This document shows, in pieces, positions 10,843 to 22,088 of a stretch of 64,000 bases of DNA (the first letter of the stretch is position 1; the number at the start of each line of letters is the position of its first letter). The notes beneath the pieces were generated by a model. That model saw only the letters and a list, made by a program, of their open reading frames with translations. It had not been told where the DNA came from and did no database searches. The position numbers and the translations under genes are program-made. Origin of the DNA: Patellaria atrata CBS 101060 (lineage: Eukaryota > Ascomycota > Dothideomycetes > Patellariales > Patellariaceae); contig MU006101.1 in NCBI GenBank assembly GCA_010093705.1, forward strand, positions 62,001 through 126,000, written 5' to 3'.

Positions 10843-12246
10843 GGCAGATTATAGATATCTCCAAACCGCTTTTTCAACCGATCGCGCGACTCTCCCAATC
10901 GATACGAGATCCTCCAGATAGGGTTCCACGATGGTTGTATGCCAGTAATGGAATATTTTCGTAGTGAGATGGTATTGATGGCGTTGGTGATGGGGATTAT
11001 GGATATATTCGGTGATGCGCTGGCAGATGGTAAATGTTGGCTGGTAAAGTGGTAAACAGTTGGAGCCCTCGGTGGTTCGAAGGCTCAAGGCCACCTTTTC
11101 TGGTGTAGAATGGTGACAGGGCAGGGGGTAGGTTGAGGATACGCTAGGGCTGCAAAGAGGTTGTCGGTACAAGGATAACCCGCGGTTGCAGCACCTCGGT
11201 TGCCCTTTTGGTTGGTCAGAACGAGAGAACAAACAGGGAACTTTTCAGGAAATTTGAAAAGAATTACGGAGCATAAGACTTGCTAACTACACAGTCCAAG
11301 TCTACAACACACAAACCACGCTTATCAAAACTAATCTGCACATTGTGCATCATCATGAACCTATGATCAAGTAAATACTGCTGAAACGTTGCTTTTATGA
11401 TCGTATGAATCTTCCATCTTGATACCGTAAGGCAGAAGTGATATAAGACAGACTGGAGCCATATATCTCAATGCACGATACAAATCATACAAGGGCCGCA
11501 GATTATGCTCCTACAGGTAAATTACGATTGCTTCAATAGCCAATCCGGGTTCGAGTAGCAATTCCTTACTTCGCGCGATCCCTTACGCTTTTCTTACGCT
11601 TCCTTACAGGCGGGTAAGCTAATAAAAGCAAATCTCATCAGCCCAAAGTGGTCTAGACTCGTGTTTCATCTTCCCAGCTCACCTTATGCGTAACATCTAC
11701 ATCCGATGTCAGAACTCACTACCATATCCGTCATCTTCATGCTTCGTCATACACTGATGAGATTTGTTTCACGCTCTGTAACCAAGCAGTGGTGCTCTTG
11801 AACTGGATGAGATCATATGAGATCTATGTAGACCTTTATAACTTAGCATGACCCTATCTACTTTTCCACGAAATATCTTCACTGTACAGGGTGTTGTTGC
11901 AGTCCTGCCGTACTGGGAACTATCGCGAAAAGTTTCCTGCATGTTCCTGCGGATATACTTATTTTACATCTAGCATATAGGACGCAAGATCCCCAATTGT
12001 TCTAACAGTATTAGAGCTCATAGTAGTGTTATAGGACGTAGAAGCGTATTAAGGTAAATGGCGTTTCTTATCAGTCTCAGGAAACTTGGTAGTGCTAATA
12101 TGATAGACTAAAGTAGAGATCGTAACATGGGATAAAAAAAAGTATCATAAGCAATGAAGCAACAATAAAAAAACGAAATCAGCCCGAGACTAAGTCAAAT
12201 ATCAAAAATAAAAAGTGCAAAAATACATAATAGTGCATCTGGCAAC

Positions 12247-12346
12247 ATGGCGATGACGTGACTCGAACCGTCGACCTTGCGACCGAATTGGGGATTGACT
12301 AGTTACAAGTGAAATTCCTAGCTATTACCCATGCTACCATTGAGAT
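12247..12346 (-). other. Degenerate tRNA-like sequence
   Basis: The minus strand contains GGTTCGAGTCA, which matches the B-box/T-arm consensus GGTTCGANTCC at 10 of 11 positions. A D-arm-like TAGCATGGGTAATAGCTA and an ACTTGTAAC stretch resembling a Thr(TGT) anticodon loop precede it. The ends ATGGTAG and CATCGCCAT can pair only imperfectly, and neither the anticodon stem nor the T stem pairs well. It is not a functional tRNA as read; it could be a tRNA pseudogene or the head of a tRNA-derived SINE. Confidence 0.25.
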
Positions 12347-12664
12347 TTATAATTCATTTTGATTAAATATATAGTGTAGGTGTGTATTCCTGAATGGGAT
12401 GTAGGGATCTATGAGCATTTTATACGGTCTACTTCTCACGTGCAGTTGGTCATGATACAGTCTATATTTCCGCATGATCTGTCCAATCTGGGATGATAGC
12501 CTTGTCGTACTGGTTTCTTAAGATGTTCCTTATAAGATTTATGTAAATAACGAACATGCGGATCTATGAACTCAACTATAATATAGCCCTGAACTTCCAT
12601 CGTGACCCTCGACACCGACCTATCAAGAGCACGCTTCTAGTAACTCTCGACCCATTGCTCTACT

Positions 12665-12744
12665 TTTTGGAATTGATTTTTTTTGGGATTGATGCCTTTT
12701 GGGATGGGCGCTTTTTGGGGTAGATGCTTGTTAGGATTGGGGTT
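12665..12744. repeat. Five-copy degenerate 16-bp tandem repeat
   Basis: Five consecutive 16-nt units start at 12665, 12681, 12697, 12713 and 12729, with a consensus close to TTTTGGGATTGATGCT. The central three units differ at only a few positions and the outer two are more diverged. It is intergenic with no associated ORF. Confidence 0.7.
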
Positions 12745-14135
12745 TTTGCTCACGGTATGTTTACTGAACTACCCCTATAAGATGTAGATAGCCCCAAGAA
12801 GTTGAAGACTCAATCGATAAGGTCCTAAGAGGACAATCTAAAGCGGAGATGTTCTCATACTTTGAGTAATGACCGTGGCCATACGGAAACTGAAATACTT
12901 TTCTTTTCCTTCATGATCTGACATAAGCTCTATGGCTATATAGAAGTCTAAGATGAGAGTATTCGACGTTGAGCTACAAAGTAACTCGTGCGAATTTCTG
13001 ATACATGTATAGAGTGTACTAAGAACAACATAGCTCTATTAAAAGAAGAACTAACCCGTCGCTGACTCTAATATGAGAATCACTAGCGTCGGTCTTTCAG
13101 TCAACTGTAAAGTTACTTCAAAATAGATATCAGCTACGGTCGTACATAACGCCAAAAACAGAATAAATAGCTTCCAGCCGTACAGACGCTTCAACTACAC
13201 AGAACTGGAGAGTTGTCCATAGTTGAAGTTAACGGCTTGCCGGGGACCGTAAAATAATCGTTCAGCGACCTGAGCTGCTAGCTAAGACAGTAGATGACTT
13301 AATATATATGCTGTAGAGGTGAGTTTGTCTCACGGTTTTCTGATCTGAATATGAGATGGGCATGTGTGCAAAGTGTTGGTAGCAATAGACCTTAAGGGGT
13401 AGGCAAACCGGAATGGGTCATTGGGAGTTTGACTCATCACTTGCATGGGTAGAAGGAGGTTTAGAATGTCTGAACAAAATATATATCACAAGATGGATTG
13501 TATTCGTATGAACAGCTGCTGCCTTTAAGACATGTCGTTGAAGGCTTAGGTAGATAGACGAGAGGGTGTGATGCGGAGTCCCTGTCGTCCAGTGCCTTGC
13601 TCAGGGACCAGGAGGACCGAGCTTCTGTCATCGCAGGAATTTCGTGTTCGGACATTTGACAAATATGAAGGGAAGCAGTACAGATATAGAGGCGAGTATT
13701 AACCGATTGTGATTATGGAGTTGCTCTTTGGAATGATATATTTCAGGAAGAAAAAGCATTTTCGTAAATCTGGGGTTAGTTAACTCCAGTAGAATGTATA
13801 TCTACAGTAGATACAGTAATAGGCAACTCTTGTAGGGCTAGTGTTACCGCGAGAGCCGAGTTGACCCTGATCTGCTGGGCAGCCTGTGGGTATTGTAGAA
13901 CATGTTATTTCGATCTTGTGCGTGTACTCTGTTGTTAAAAGCGCTTTTATGTTCACGCTCCACTTCCTAACCCTAAGGTCATCAATGTGACCCCAGACTT
14001 TTATCGCAGCATCTCCGCTCAGTAGGATCTTGGATCTTGGATATCTCCGCCCACACCTGCGCCTGCATCGTGCTAACCCGACTTACCCATCGTCACCGGG
14101 TCTCGTTCCTTCTTCCTCTAATCCACCTTCGATAA

Positions 14136-16515
14136 TATCGGGAGAGGAGGCTGCTCCATCTCAGCCCAGGAACCTTCATCATTCCACCTTCAAATCCAAG
14201 GAGGCCGGCTAACATTCCCCTCCATACTCTGACATCCTCAGGCCGCCGCGACGAAGCTGAACATTCGCTACTCGAATCCAGCGAGAAACGGGGAAACCGC
14301 CGTTCCTCTTTCGATTCCGCTTCCGGTGATTCAGAATTCTCCCTCTGGAGTGATACTGGGGATATCGTAGATCAGCTTGCTGATCAGGAGGACCCGCTTC
14401 GGATTAGGCTCCGGGAGTCCCTTGAGCAGAACAAAGGGTCTACAAAACATAGGAAACGCGTTCGGTATCAGTCTCAAGAGAGGGGGACAGAAAAAGAAAG
14501 AAACAGTGGGATTCGGATAGAAGATATTGTGATCCCTAATCCCGCGCCTCGGACTCTCTCCTACGGGCACAAATTACTTGCGTCTATCATGGCTCCCAAT
14601 GATGGGCCCTCTCGGATCCATGGCCTCCACGGCAAGAAGTTAATGTGATTGATACCGATCTTTCTCCAAATTGAATTTAGACTGATGTGTCTTTAGTTAT
14701 TTTACTAGCGTTTTTGTATCATTAGGCGTCTTCCTCTTCGGATATGATCAGGGAGTCATGTCGGGTATTATCACGTATGTTCTAGCACTCCCAACTGATC
14801 AGGGGAAAAAACTCACCATGGCATATGTAGTGGGTCATACTTCAAAGATTACTTCAATCAACCTACGCGCGCCGAGTTGGGAACAATGGTCGCTATTCTC
14901 GAGGTTGGAGCGTTTATATCCTCATTATGCGTTGGCCGGATAGGAGATATCATCGGCCGTAGAAAGACTATCCTATACGGATCGATGATCTTCCTTGTTG
15001 GTGGTGCTCTTCAAACCGTTGCTACCGGAATGCCAATGATGCTTCTTGGTAGGATTATCGCCGGTCTTGGTGTTGGTGCTCTCTCGACCATAGTACCGGT
15101 ATATCAATCCGAGATATCGCCTCCTCACAATCGAGGTCGGCTTGCTTGCATTGAATTCACGGGGAATATTTGCGGTTACGCCGCAAGTGTCTGGGTAGAC
15201 TATTTCTCTAGTTTCATCCAGAATGACTGGGCTTGGAGAGTGCCCTTACTTATGCAATGCGTAATGGGTGCTCTATTAGGTCTTGGAAGCTTGTTGATTT
15301 GTGAATCCCCAAGGTACTTGACTCTCATAACAAAGACCAATACATACATACTAACAACTTCAGGTGGCTTCTGGATAATGATCATGACGAAGAAGGGATT
15401 GTTGTCATTGCTAACCTCTATGGGAAAGGTGATATTCATAATCCTAAGGCTCGTGATGAGTACAGAGAAATCAAGATGAACGTCTTGTTGCAGCGCCAAG
15501 AGGGAGAAAGATCATATAGTGACATGTTTAGGCGATACTACAAGCGGGTCTTCATTGCTATGTCCGCACAAGCTCTGGCCCAATTGAACGGTATCAACGT
15601 TATCTCCTACTACGCTCCTTTGGTCTTCGAATCTGCTGGATGGCATGGCCGCGACGCTATTCTTATGACTGGTATAAATGCCATAACGTATCTCCTCTCT
15701 ACGATCCCTCCATGGTACGTTGTAGACACTCTAGGACGAAGGCCGATTCTTCTTTCTGGAGCAGTAGCTATGATCATTTCATTATCGGCTATATCATACT
15801 TCATCCACATTGACGTATCTTGGACTCCCCGAATGGTAGTGTTATTTGTCATTATTTATAACGCTTCGTTTGGTGCTTCTTGGGGCCCTATCCCTTGGTT
15901 GTATCCTCCTGAAATTCTACCACTAAGTATTAGGGCTAAAGGTGCTAGTCTTAGCACAGCCGCCAACTGGGCATTTAACTGGCTAGTGGGTGAAGTGACT
16001 CCCGTACTGCAAGAATGGATCACATGGCGACTATATCTCCTGCACGCGTTCTTTTGTGCTGTTAGTTTCGTCGTTGGTGAGTAGCTCTATAATCTCCATA
16101 AATGTACCATCACTGACTCTTGCTACTAGTTTACTTTATGTACCCAGAAACTGCCAACGTTCGTTTGGAAGATATGAACTCGATATTCGGAGATGCCACT
16201 TCGGTTATGCCAACGCCTGCTACCCTTGCTGAAGCTGAGTCCTTATTTAGCGGTCACGGTATGGGATCACCAGTCCCCTCATTGGACATCAGACAACAAG
16301 GGAATCGTCACGGTGCTGAGAGCGCAATTCCCGGACTGGACATTGACCCACCTGCTATGGAGTCAAGAGAGAGCCGACCATCTCTACCCAGACTAAAATC
16401 TAGCGATGCCACTGAAGGCGTGGGAGGATGGATCTCAAAGATGGTGAAAAGAGGGAAGGGAGACGGCGACAGTTCAAGCGGGAACTATAAACGTCTAGGT
16501 CAAGACGAAGAGTAG
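14136..16515 (+). CDS. MFS sugar transporter (fungal hexose/polyol type), 5' exon unresolved
   Basis: A twelve-helix major facilitator of the sugar porter family, probably a plasma-membrane monosaccharide/H+ symporter; the substrate cannot be told. Exons seen are an N-terminal one ending at 14644 (open from 14136, probable acceptor CCTCAG at 14236-14241), then 14697-14774, 14831-15313, 15364-16076 and 16130-16515. Sugar porter marks are GVFLFGYDQGVMSGIIT, GRIGDIIGRRKT, PVYQSEISPPHNRG, CESPRWLLDND, AQLNGINVISYYAPLVFE, DTLGRRPILLSGA, PIPWLYPPEILPLSIRAKGA and YPETANVRLEDM. The cytosolic N-terminal extension (SLWSDTGDIVDQLADQEDP) is conserved in close homologues as I remember them, so translation should begin upstream of ATG 14589. 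No ATG exists between 13988 and 14588, hence a short upstream exon is needed. Using ATG 14589 gives a 571-aa minimum. Confidence 0.88.
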
Positions 16516-17413
16516 ACGTCCCAATGAACGTAAGACCTTTGTGTATATAGATCGAGGAAGATAGAAGACCGATCTATACGGCTTTTAATACTCGGGAATG
16601 GCATGATAATCATAGAATGGCGTTTCGTTTGGATGATTGAGGTCGACCTCAATTTTTTAGATACCTATACTAAGCTATTACCGTACTTGACAATTTGTAC
16701 AGTACCTATAATTTTGAAGATTAGATTCCTTCGCTGTGTAACTTATTGATACGATAATATCGTCTGCAAGTCCTATACTGTCTGAACATGATGCTTAACA
16801 ATCCTGACGTAACATTTTATATTTGACGAACTAAAGTCGCTGTGATGCGGCAGCGTTTAGTAGAATATAAATTTGTAAATTACAGGCTCTAATATGACCT
16901 TCTAAAGTATCCGCTGGTATAAGAGCTACCTTAGATTGTGGGTGACCCCTGATAATACCGCGGCTAGCAGGCGGCGGTTACCGCGGCTAAGATACGATTC
17001 TATACGAGATTACTGCCACCGCCTTCCAGCGAACACGGTGTTTTCCAGGAGAGAGGCTACCCTTGCGTACGATTGCCCAGCGAAGATCCTAGCCCCAATT
17101 AACATTTCTATTCTCAGCTCAGGGCACCTCCTTTGATGAATCTTTTCCCCTACCAACAGTGTCCCTCACATTCTGCCAGAAAGAGGGGAGTATTGGGTGC
17201 GCCCTTACAATTTTCTACTTCACTGATGAGGTTGACAACCTCTTAGACACGTTGTAATACTCTTCTTAATTTTTCTTTCGTTGTTCCCGCGTTCAGGGAC
17301 ACGCTATTTACGAGACCCCTTCTTCTGAACTGCCCGGTTCAACCTTTTACTCGCTCCCCCTTTTCGGAGCATTATTCATCGAATTATCTCTTGTAATCGA
17401 TAGACAGTTCATC
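16516..17413. other. Intergenic: transporter 3' end and PMT2 promoter
   Basis: No gene is seen. A GTACAGTAC motif lies at 16697-16705. An 11-bp direct repeat TACCGCGGCTA occurs at 16956-16966 and 16979-16989, about 430-460 bp upstream of the PMT2 start, around a GC-rich patch in an otherwise AT-rich stretch. Just before PMT2 the sequence is rich in CT tracts, as in fungal core promoters. Confidence 0.5.
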
Positions 17414-19885
17414 ATGGGGACGAACACGCAGCAGCGCCCTGCATCTGGTGTTGCTACTGGTGCCCAGCAACAAGCCGAGCAATTGCGGAGGAGAATTGTA
17501 CAAGACTCGACAGCAGATGGACAGAAGCCGCTCATACAACCTGAGGAGAAGGAGAAGATAAAACAAAAGGTATTTCCACTTTTTGCGGATTTACGGCCTC
17601 TGTCTCAACAATTTGCTGATTTACTGCCTTGAGCATTCTAGAGCCAAAGCTTCTTGGATATCTTAGATGAGTGGGAATGGCTCATTGCGCCTTTGATCTT
17701 TACCGCACTGTCGTTCTTCACGCGCATGTGGAAGATCGGCCTCTCCCCGATCGTGACGTGGGATGAAGCGCAGTATGTGGTTATCCAGGCCTCGTATCAG
17801 TTCTGAGAGCTTACCTATCCATCATAGTTTCGGTAAATTCGGTTCTCACTATCTCAAACGCGAATTCTACTTCGATGTCCACCCTCCTCTTGGAAAGATG
17901 CTTGTCGGTCTCTCAGGATATCTTGGTGGTTACAATGGTTCCTTCGAATTCAAGTCTGGCGAGACCTATCCCCCAGAAGTCAACTACACCTTCATGAGGG
18001 TTTTCAACGCTACTTTCGGCGCACTATGCGTCCCTGTGGCGTATTGGACGGCTAAGGAATTGAACTTCAGGAGACCCACAGTTTGGCTTGTGACCATGAT
18101 GGTTCTTTTCGAGAACTCGTACACGACGATTAGTAGATTTATCCTTCTTGATTCTATGCTTCTCTTCTTCACACTCACGACGGTGCTCTGCTGGGCCAAA
18201 TTCCATCAGTTACAAAAGGATCCGTTCTCACCTGAATGGGGTCTTTGGCTCATGCTTACAGGCGTATCGATTGGGTGCGTCTGCAGTGTCAAGTGGGTTG
18301 GGCTCTTCTGCACTGCTCTTGTCGGATTGTACACGGTTGAGGACTTGTGGAACAAGTTTGGTGACTTGAGAATGCCAAAGGTACGAGCGCGACCTATGGT
18401 ACTTTAATAGGTTGCTAACAACGCTATAGGTGGAGCTAGCTACACATGTTGGTTTCCGTATCTTTGGCTTGATTGTGATTCCCATGATTGTGTACATGTT
18501 TTCCTTCTGGATGCATTTCCTTATCCTTGAAAACAGTGGACCTGGTGATGCGCAAATGAGTTCCCTCTTCCAAGCTAACCTTCGCGGAACGGAAGTCGGA
18601 AAGAACAGCCCCCTTGAGGTCGCTATCGGGTCTCGGGCCACCCTGAAGAATATGGGTTACGGAGGAGGACTTTTGCACTCTCACGTTCAAACATACCCCG
18701 AAGGATCTGGTCAGCAACAAGTTACTTGTTATCACCATAAGGATGCGAACAATGACTGGTTCCTCTATCCTAATCGTAGTCAACCTGACTTCAACCCCGA
18801 GGATCCTCTTACATTCCCTGGAAATGGGGATGTCATTCGTCTGATCCACGCTCAAACCGGCCGAAACCTCCACTCTCATCAAGTCGGAGCTCCTGTAACC
18901 AAAGCCGATTATGAGGTGTCTTCCTATGGTAATACTACTGTTGGCGATGCTAAGGATCACTGGACCATCGAAGTTGTTCGTGATGCGGCATCCCGCGACT
19001 ACTCGAAGATTCGTACCTTGACTACCGCTTTCAGACTTAAACACACCGAACTTGGCTGCTATCTCCGCGCCGGAAACACTAATTTGCCTCAATGGGGTTT
19101 CAAGCAAATCGAAGTTACTTGTACCAAGAAGAACCAACCTCGAGACGTCTACACGCACTGGAATATCGAGAGTCACTGGAATGAGAAGCGTAAGTATACA
19201 TAATATATTCTTAGATAAATTCTGTCTAACAAGTACAATAGTCCCTCCGGGTGATCCAGGCTCCTATAAGTCCCCTTTCTTGCGCGACTTCATCCACCTG
19301 AACGTCGCCATGATGACCTCCAACAACGCCCTTGTTCCCGACCCAGACAAGCAAGACGATCTCGCTTCGCAGTTCTGGCAATGGCCCCTCCTCCACGTCG
19401 GCTTGCGCATGTGTAGCTGGGATGATGCCATCACCAAGTACTTCCTGCTCGGCAACCCATTCGTATATTGGGCGTCCACAGCCTCACTCGGCATCTTTGC
19501 CCTCATGTTCGTCTGGTATCTCATCCGCTGGCAACGTGGCTACAACGAGCTCAAACCGGCCGATATCGACTTCTTCCACTACTCAGGTCTCTATCCCGTC
19601 GTTGGCTGGTTTTTGCACTATTTCCCCTTCATTGCCATGGCTAGAGTCACGTATGTGCATCATTATTACCCGGCGCTTTATTTTGCGATCTTGACGTTTG
19701 GGTTTTGTACGGACTGGGCCACTGGGAAGCTGCCGAAGCAGGTGCAGTGGGGTGTCTATGGAGTGCTTTATGCAGTGATCTTTGGGCTCTTTTGGATGTT
19801 TAGGGCTATTTGCTTCGGTATGCAAGGCAGCCATACGCAGTGGAAGCACCTGAAGTGGTTGTCGACATGGCGGATGACGGATTAA
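17414..19885 (+). CDS. PMT2: Protein O-mannosyltransferase, PMT2 subfamily, 5 exons
   Basis: This ER membrane enzyme transfers mannose from dolichol-phosphate-mannose to Ser/Thr of secretory proteins. It normally acts as a heterodimer with a PMT1-type partner and is generally essential in filamentous fungi. Exons are 17414-17569, 17642-17772, 17828-18380, 18430-19189 and 19242-19885 (747 aa; phases agree). The catalytic Asp-Glu motif is D93-E94 in [20 protein letters not shown]. The PMT domain spans about residues 60-300 with [18 protein letters not shown] domain (about 340-530) begins at [19 protein letters not shown]. The C-terminal four-helix domain is about 545-745. The blocks [20 protein letters not shown] and [13 protein letters not shown] match PMT2 orthologues better than PMT1 or PMT4 as I recall them. 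The N-terminal 50 residues are polar and cytosolic. Confidence 0.95.
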
Positions 19886-22088
19886 AACGGCGACACCTCA
19901 GGGTGTTCTCAAAATGGGCCCGGTGCTACATCGAGCTGAGGCACATAACTTAGCATTCGAGGATCACGCGAAGGCTGGATTTGGGATTGTAGTAGGGGAC
20001 ATTAAACCTCGGGGATGAAAAAGTGAATTGTATCATTTCAGGTCTCTTTTTAGGGATTGGGGTGCATAGGACGGTTGGGCGAGAAGGGAATGGTATTGCG
20101 GTTTTATTCGTCTTTACCTATTTCCTTCGGTTCTCTTTTTTTTTTTTGTTTGTCGAAATGATCATTTGGGGCTTTTTTTCTTTGTTCTTTGTCAAATATC
20201 ATTAGTGGATCTAGAGCGCTTTGGGCTGTAGAGGTAATGTCTGGAAATGAAAATTCTCGACTCCTTTATCCTCTGCTTTGTGTGATGTGTGATGCCTGAC
20301 TGTGATCGTGGTGAGGGGGTTGATGCGGGTAGGCGTAGGGTTGTGAATTGAGCTGTGGGCGGCATGATGTGTTGGACGGATGCTGGAGAGGAATTGTAGC
20401 GTTGATGGGAGAAAGGGGGATCTATTGCTGCTTAGGGGTTGGAGTGTCTTCACCAAGATAGATATATCACTTGTGTGTACGGGTCAGATTAAGATCATCA
20501 CTCTTTATTTACGTACCTTCCTTTCCTGCTAGCTTTCTGTAGATGGGTCCGAGTGTAAGGTAGTCCGCCATGAGGTTACTAGCGCATATATGATAGTGTA
20601 GGCATTCCGGGAGGAAGTGTTAAGGGGTGTTGGTAGAGATCGGACGAATGGTTTGTGGATATAGGAGAAGAGTGAGCACTCCAAAACCTTAAGCATGCCA
20701 TAAGCCACCATATTCATGGACGTAGACTAGGGATAGCTATACGCTCGGAGTTCCGTTAGAAGAGAGAGAGAGTGGGGCCCGTAAAGTATAAAGTGAGATA
20801 GTCCGTATCGGAGCTTACTAGTTCATGATTTTATCAGATTTAATGTGGTCAAGTGATGAGATTGAGATTGAGGCTGAGGCTACGTTGATAGTTTTTGATA
20901 TTGAGCCTACAATAGCTTAGATCATAATCGGATTCTGGATCGGAGACACCCTACGAGTTGACGACTTGGGTAGAGAAAGTAGAGGAAAGGGGAGCACTGG
21001 CTGTACTACTAGCGAGTCAAGGAGCAATTGGCCCGACTTTAGAATAAAGGTAGGTATTTTGTTTAGTACTGGACTGGTGAATAACGCTATGTGAAGGTGG
21101 GGATGAGGAACTGTCTTGCTAAATGGAGAAGATAGTAAAGGACTGAAACGTGTATTCTGGCCGATATATTTACTTTAACGAGTAGGATATTGATGGGCAA
21201 GACTTCAATTTCTAGCATGTGATCGGTCGAGACCAAATGGTGGCGGATATGTAGTTCTTTCAGAAGTTGCAATCAAGCTCGCTAGAGTATCATAGCTAAA
21301 CTGCTTGCATTAGTAGGAAGTGGGGATGCCCCAGTAATTCAAGGGGACTCAAATGCTGGATGTCGAACCGGATTGTGGCGAAATCTAGAGATCACGAAAG
21401 AGTTCAGATTGATGAAAGCAGATTGACGCTATTAAGAATGACGTAGAATGTACTGCTCCTTGGGAATTCTGAAGATGAATGCGGAGAGTAATGGGAGATA
21501 TTCCTCGGAGAGATTGAGGACGAGCAGCTATTGGAAGAGACGAAAATTGAGCAGATGCTCCGTGGGGAGAACAAATGCATGGGAAAGTCTAGTTCTTGTG
21601 TATGGCTTATAGAAGACTTTTGGAGAACAAAGAATGACATCGGCCCCTATAGTCGGTATAATACTAGATCTCGCAGTCTTCGAAGGTAAGACAATATAAG
21701 ATCATGCACGCTGCTACATAGCGCCACAGGTTCTATGTATGGCAATTGCCATCGTATGTTGTCTTACTTACGTACGTAAGGTGGGTCAGTAAAAACCAAT
21801 TCAGAAGAGAAGAGACTCAGGAGGTTGAGAGGTGGTTTGGGATAAGGTAAGGTAGTCGTTGAAGGGTGTGGCTTGCTTGCATTGCTGGCGGTGCAGAGCG
21901 TCTCCCTCACCAGCCACACCGCGGCTAAATTTGGCAATGACCCTGGGACGAAAGCGCAGGAGCTGACATGAGCGGCTCACGGCGGGATTCGCTCGCCGCA
22001 ACGTCTATCCAAACTTTCAACCTCCTTTCGAAAACGCGACAACATTTCGGTATAGGCGGATGTAAAATATCACACCCGAGCAGACATT
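19886..22088. other. 2.2-kb intergenic region
   Basis: No gene is recognised. The first 350 bp are T-rich and probably the PMT2 3' UTR and terminator. An AG-repeat lies at 20760-20772. A perfect 14-bp palindrome, CTTACGTACGTAAG, lies at 21767-21780, about 310 bp upstream of the next start codon. The rest shows only short random ORFs. Confidence 0.5.

Larger units (their letters stand above)
10843..14135. other. 3.3-kb gene desert
   Basis: No ORF of interest, domain or splice pattern is visible. The sequence is moderately AT-rich with stops in all frames. The left 400 bp serve as the CHS7-like promoter. It contains a 16-bp tandem repeat at 12665-12744 and a tRNA-like relic at 12247-12346. The right end precedes the transporter gene and may hide its first small exon. 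Confidence 0.5.

Noticed and set aside
14331-14570. Minus-strand ORF of 79 codons
   Set aside because: It is the shadow of the transporter's N-terminal extension on the plus strand.
18436-19176. Minus-strand ORF of 246 codons
   Set aside because: It lies antisense inside the PMT2 MIR exon; a composition shadow without domains.
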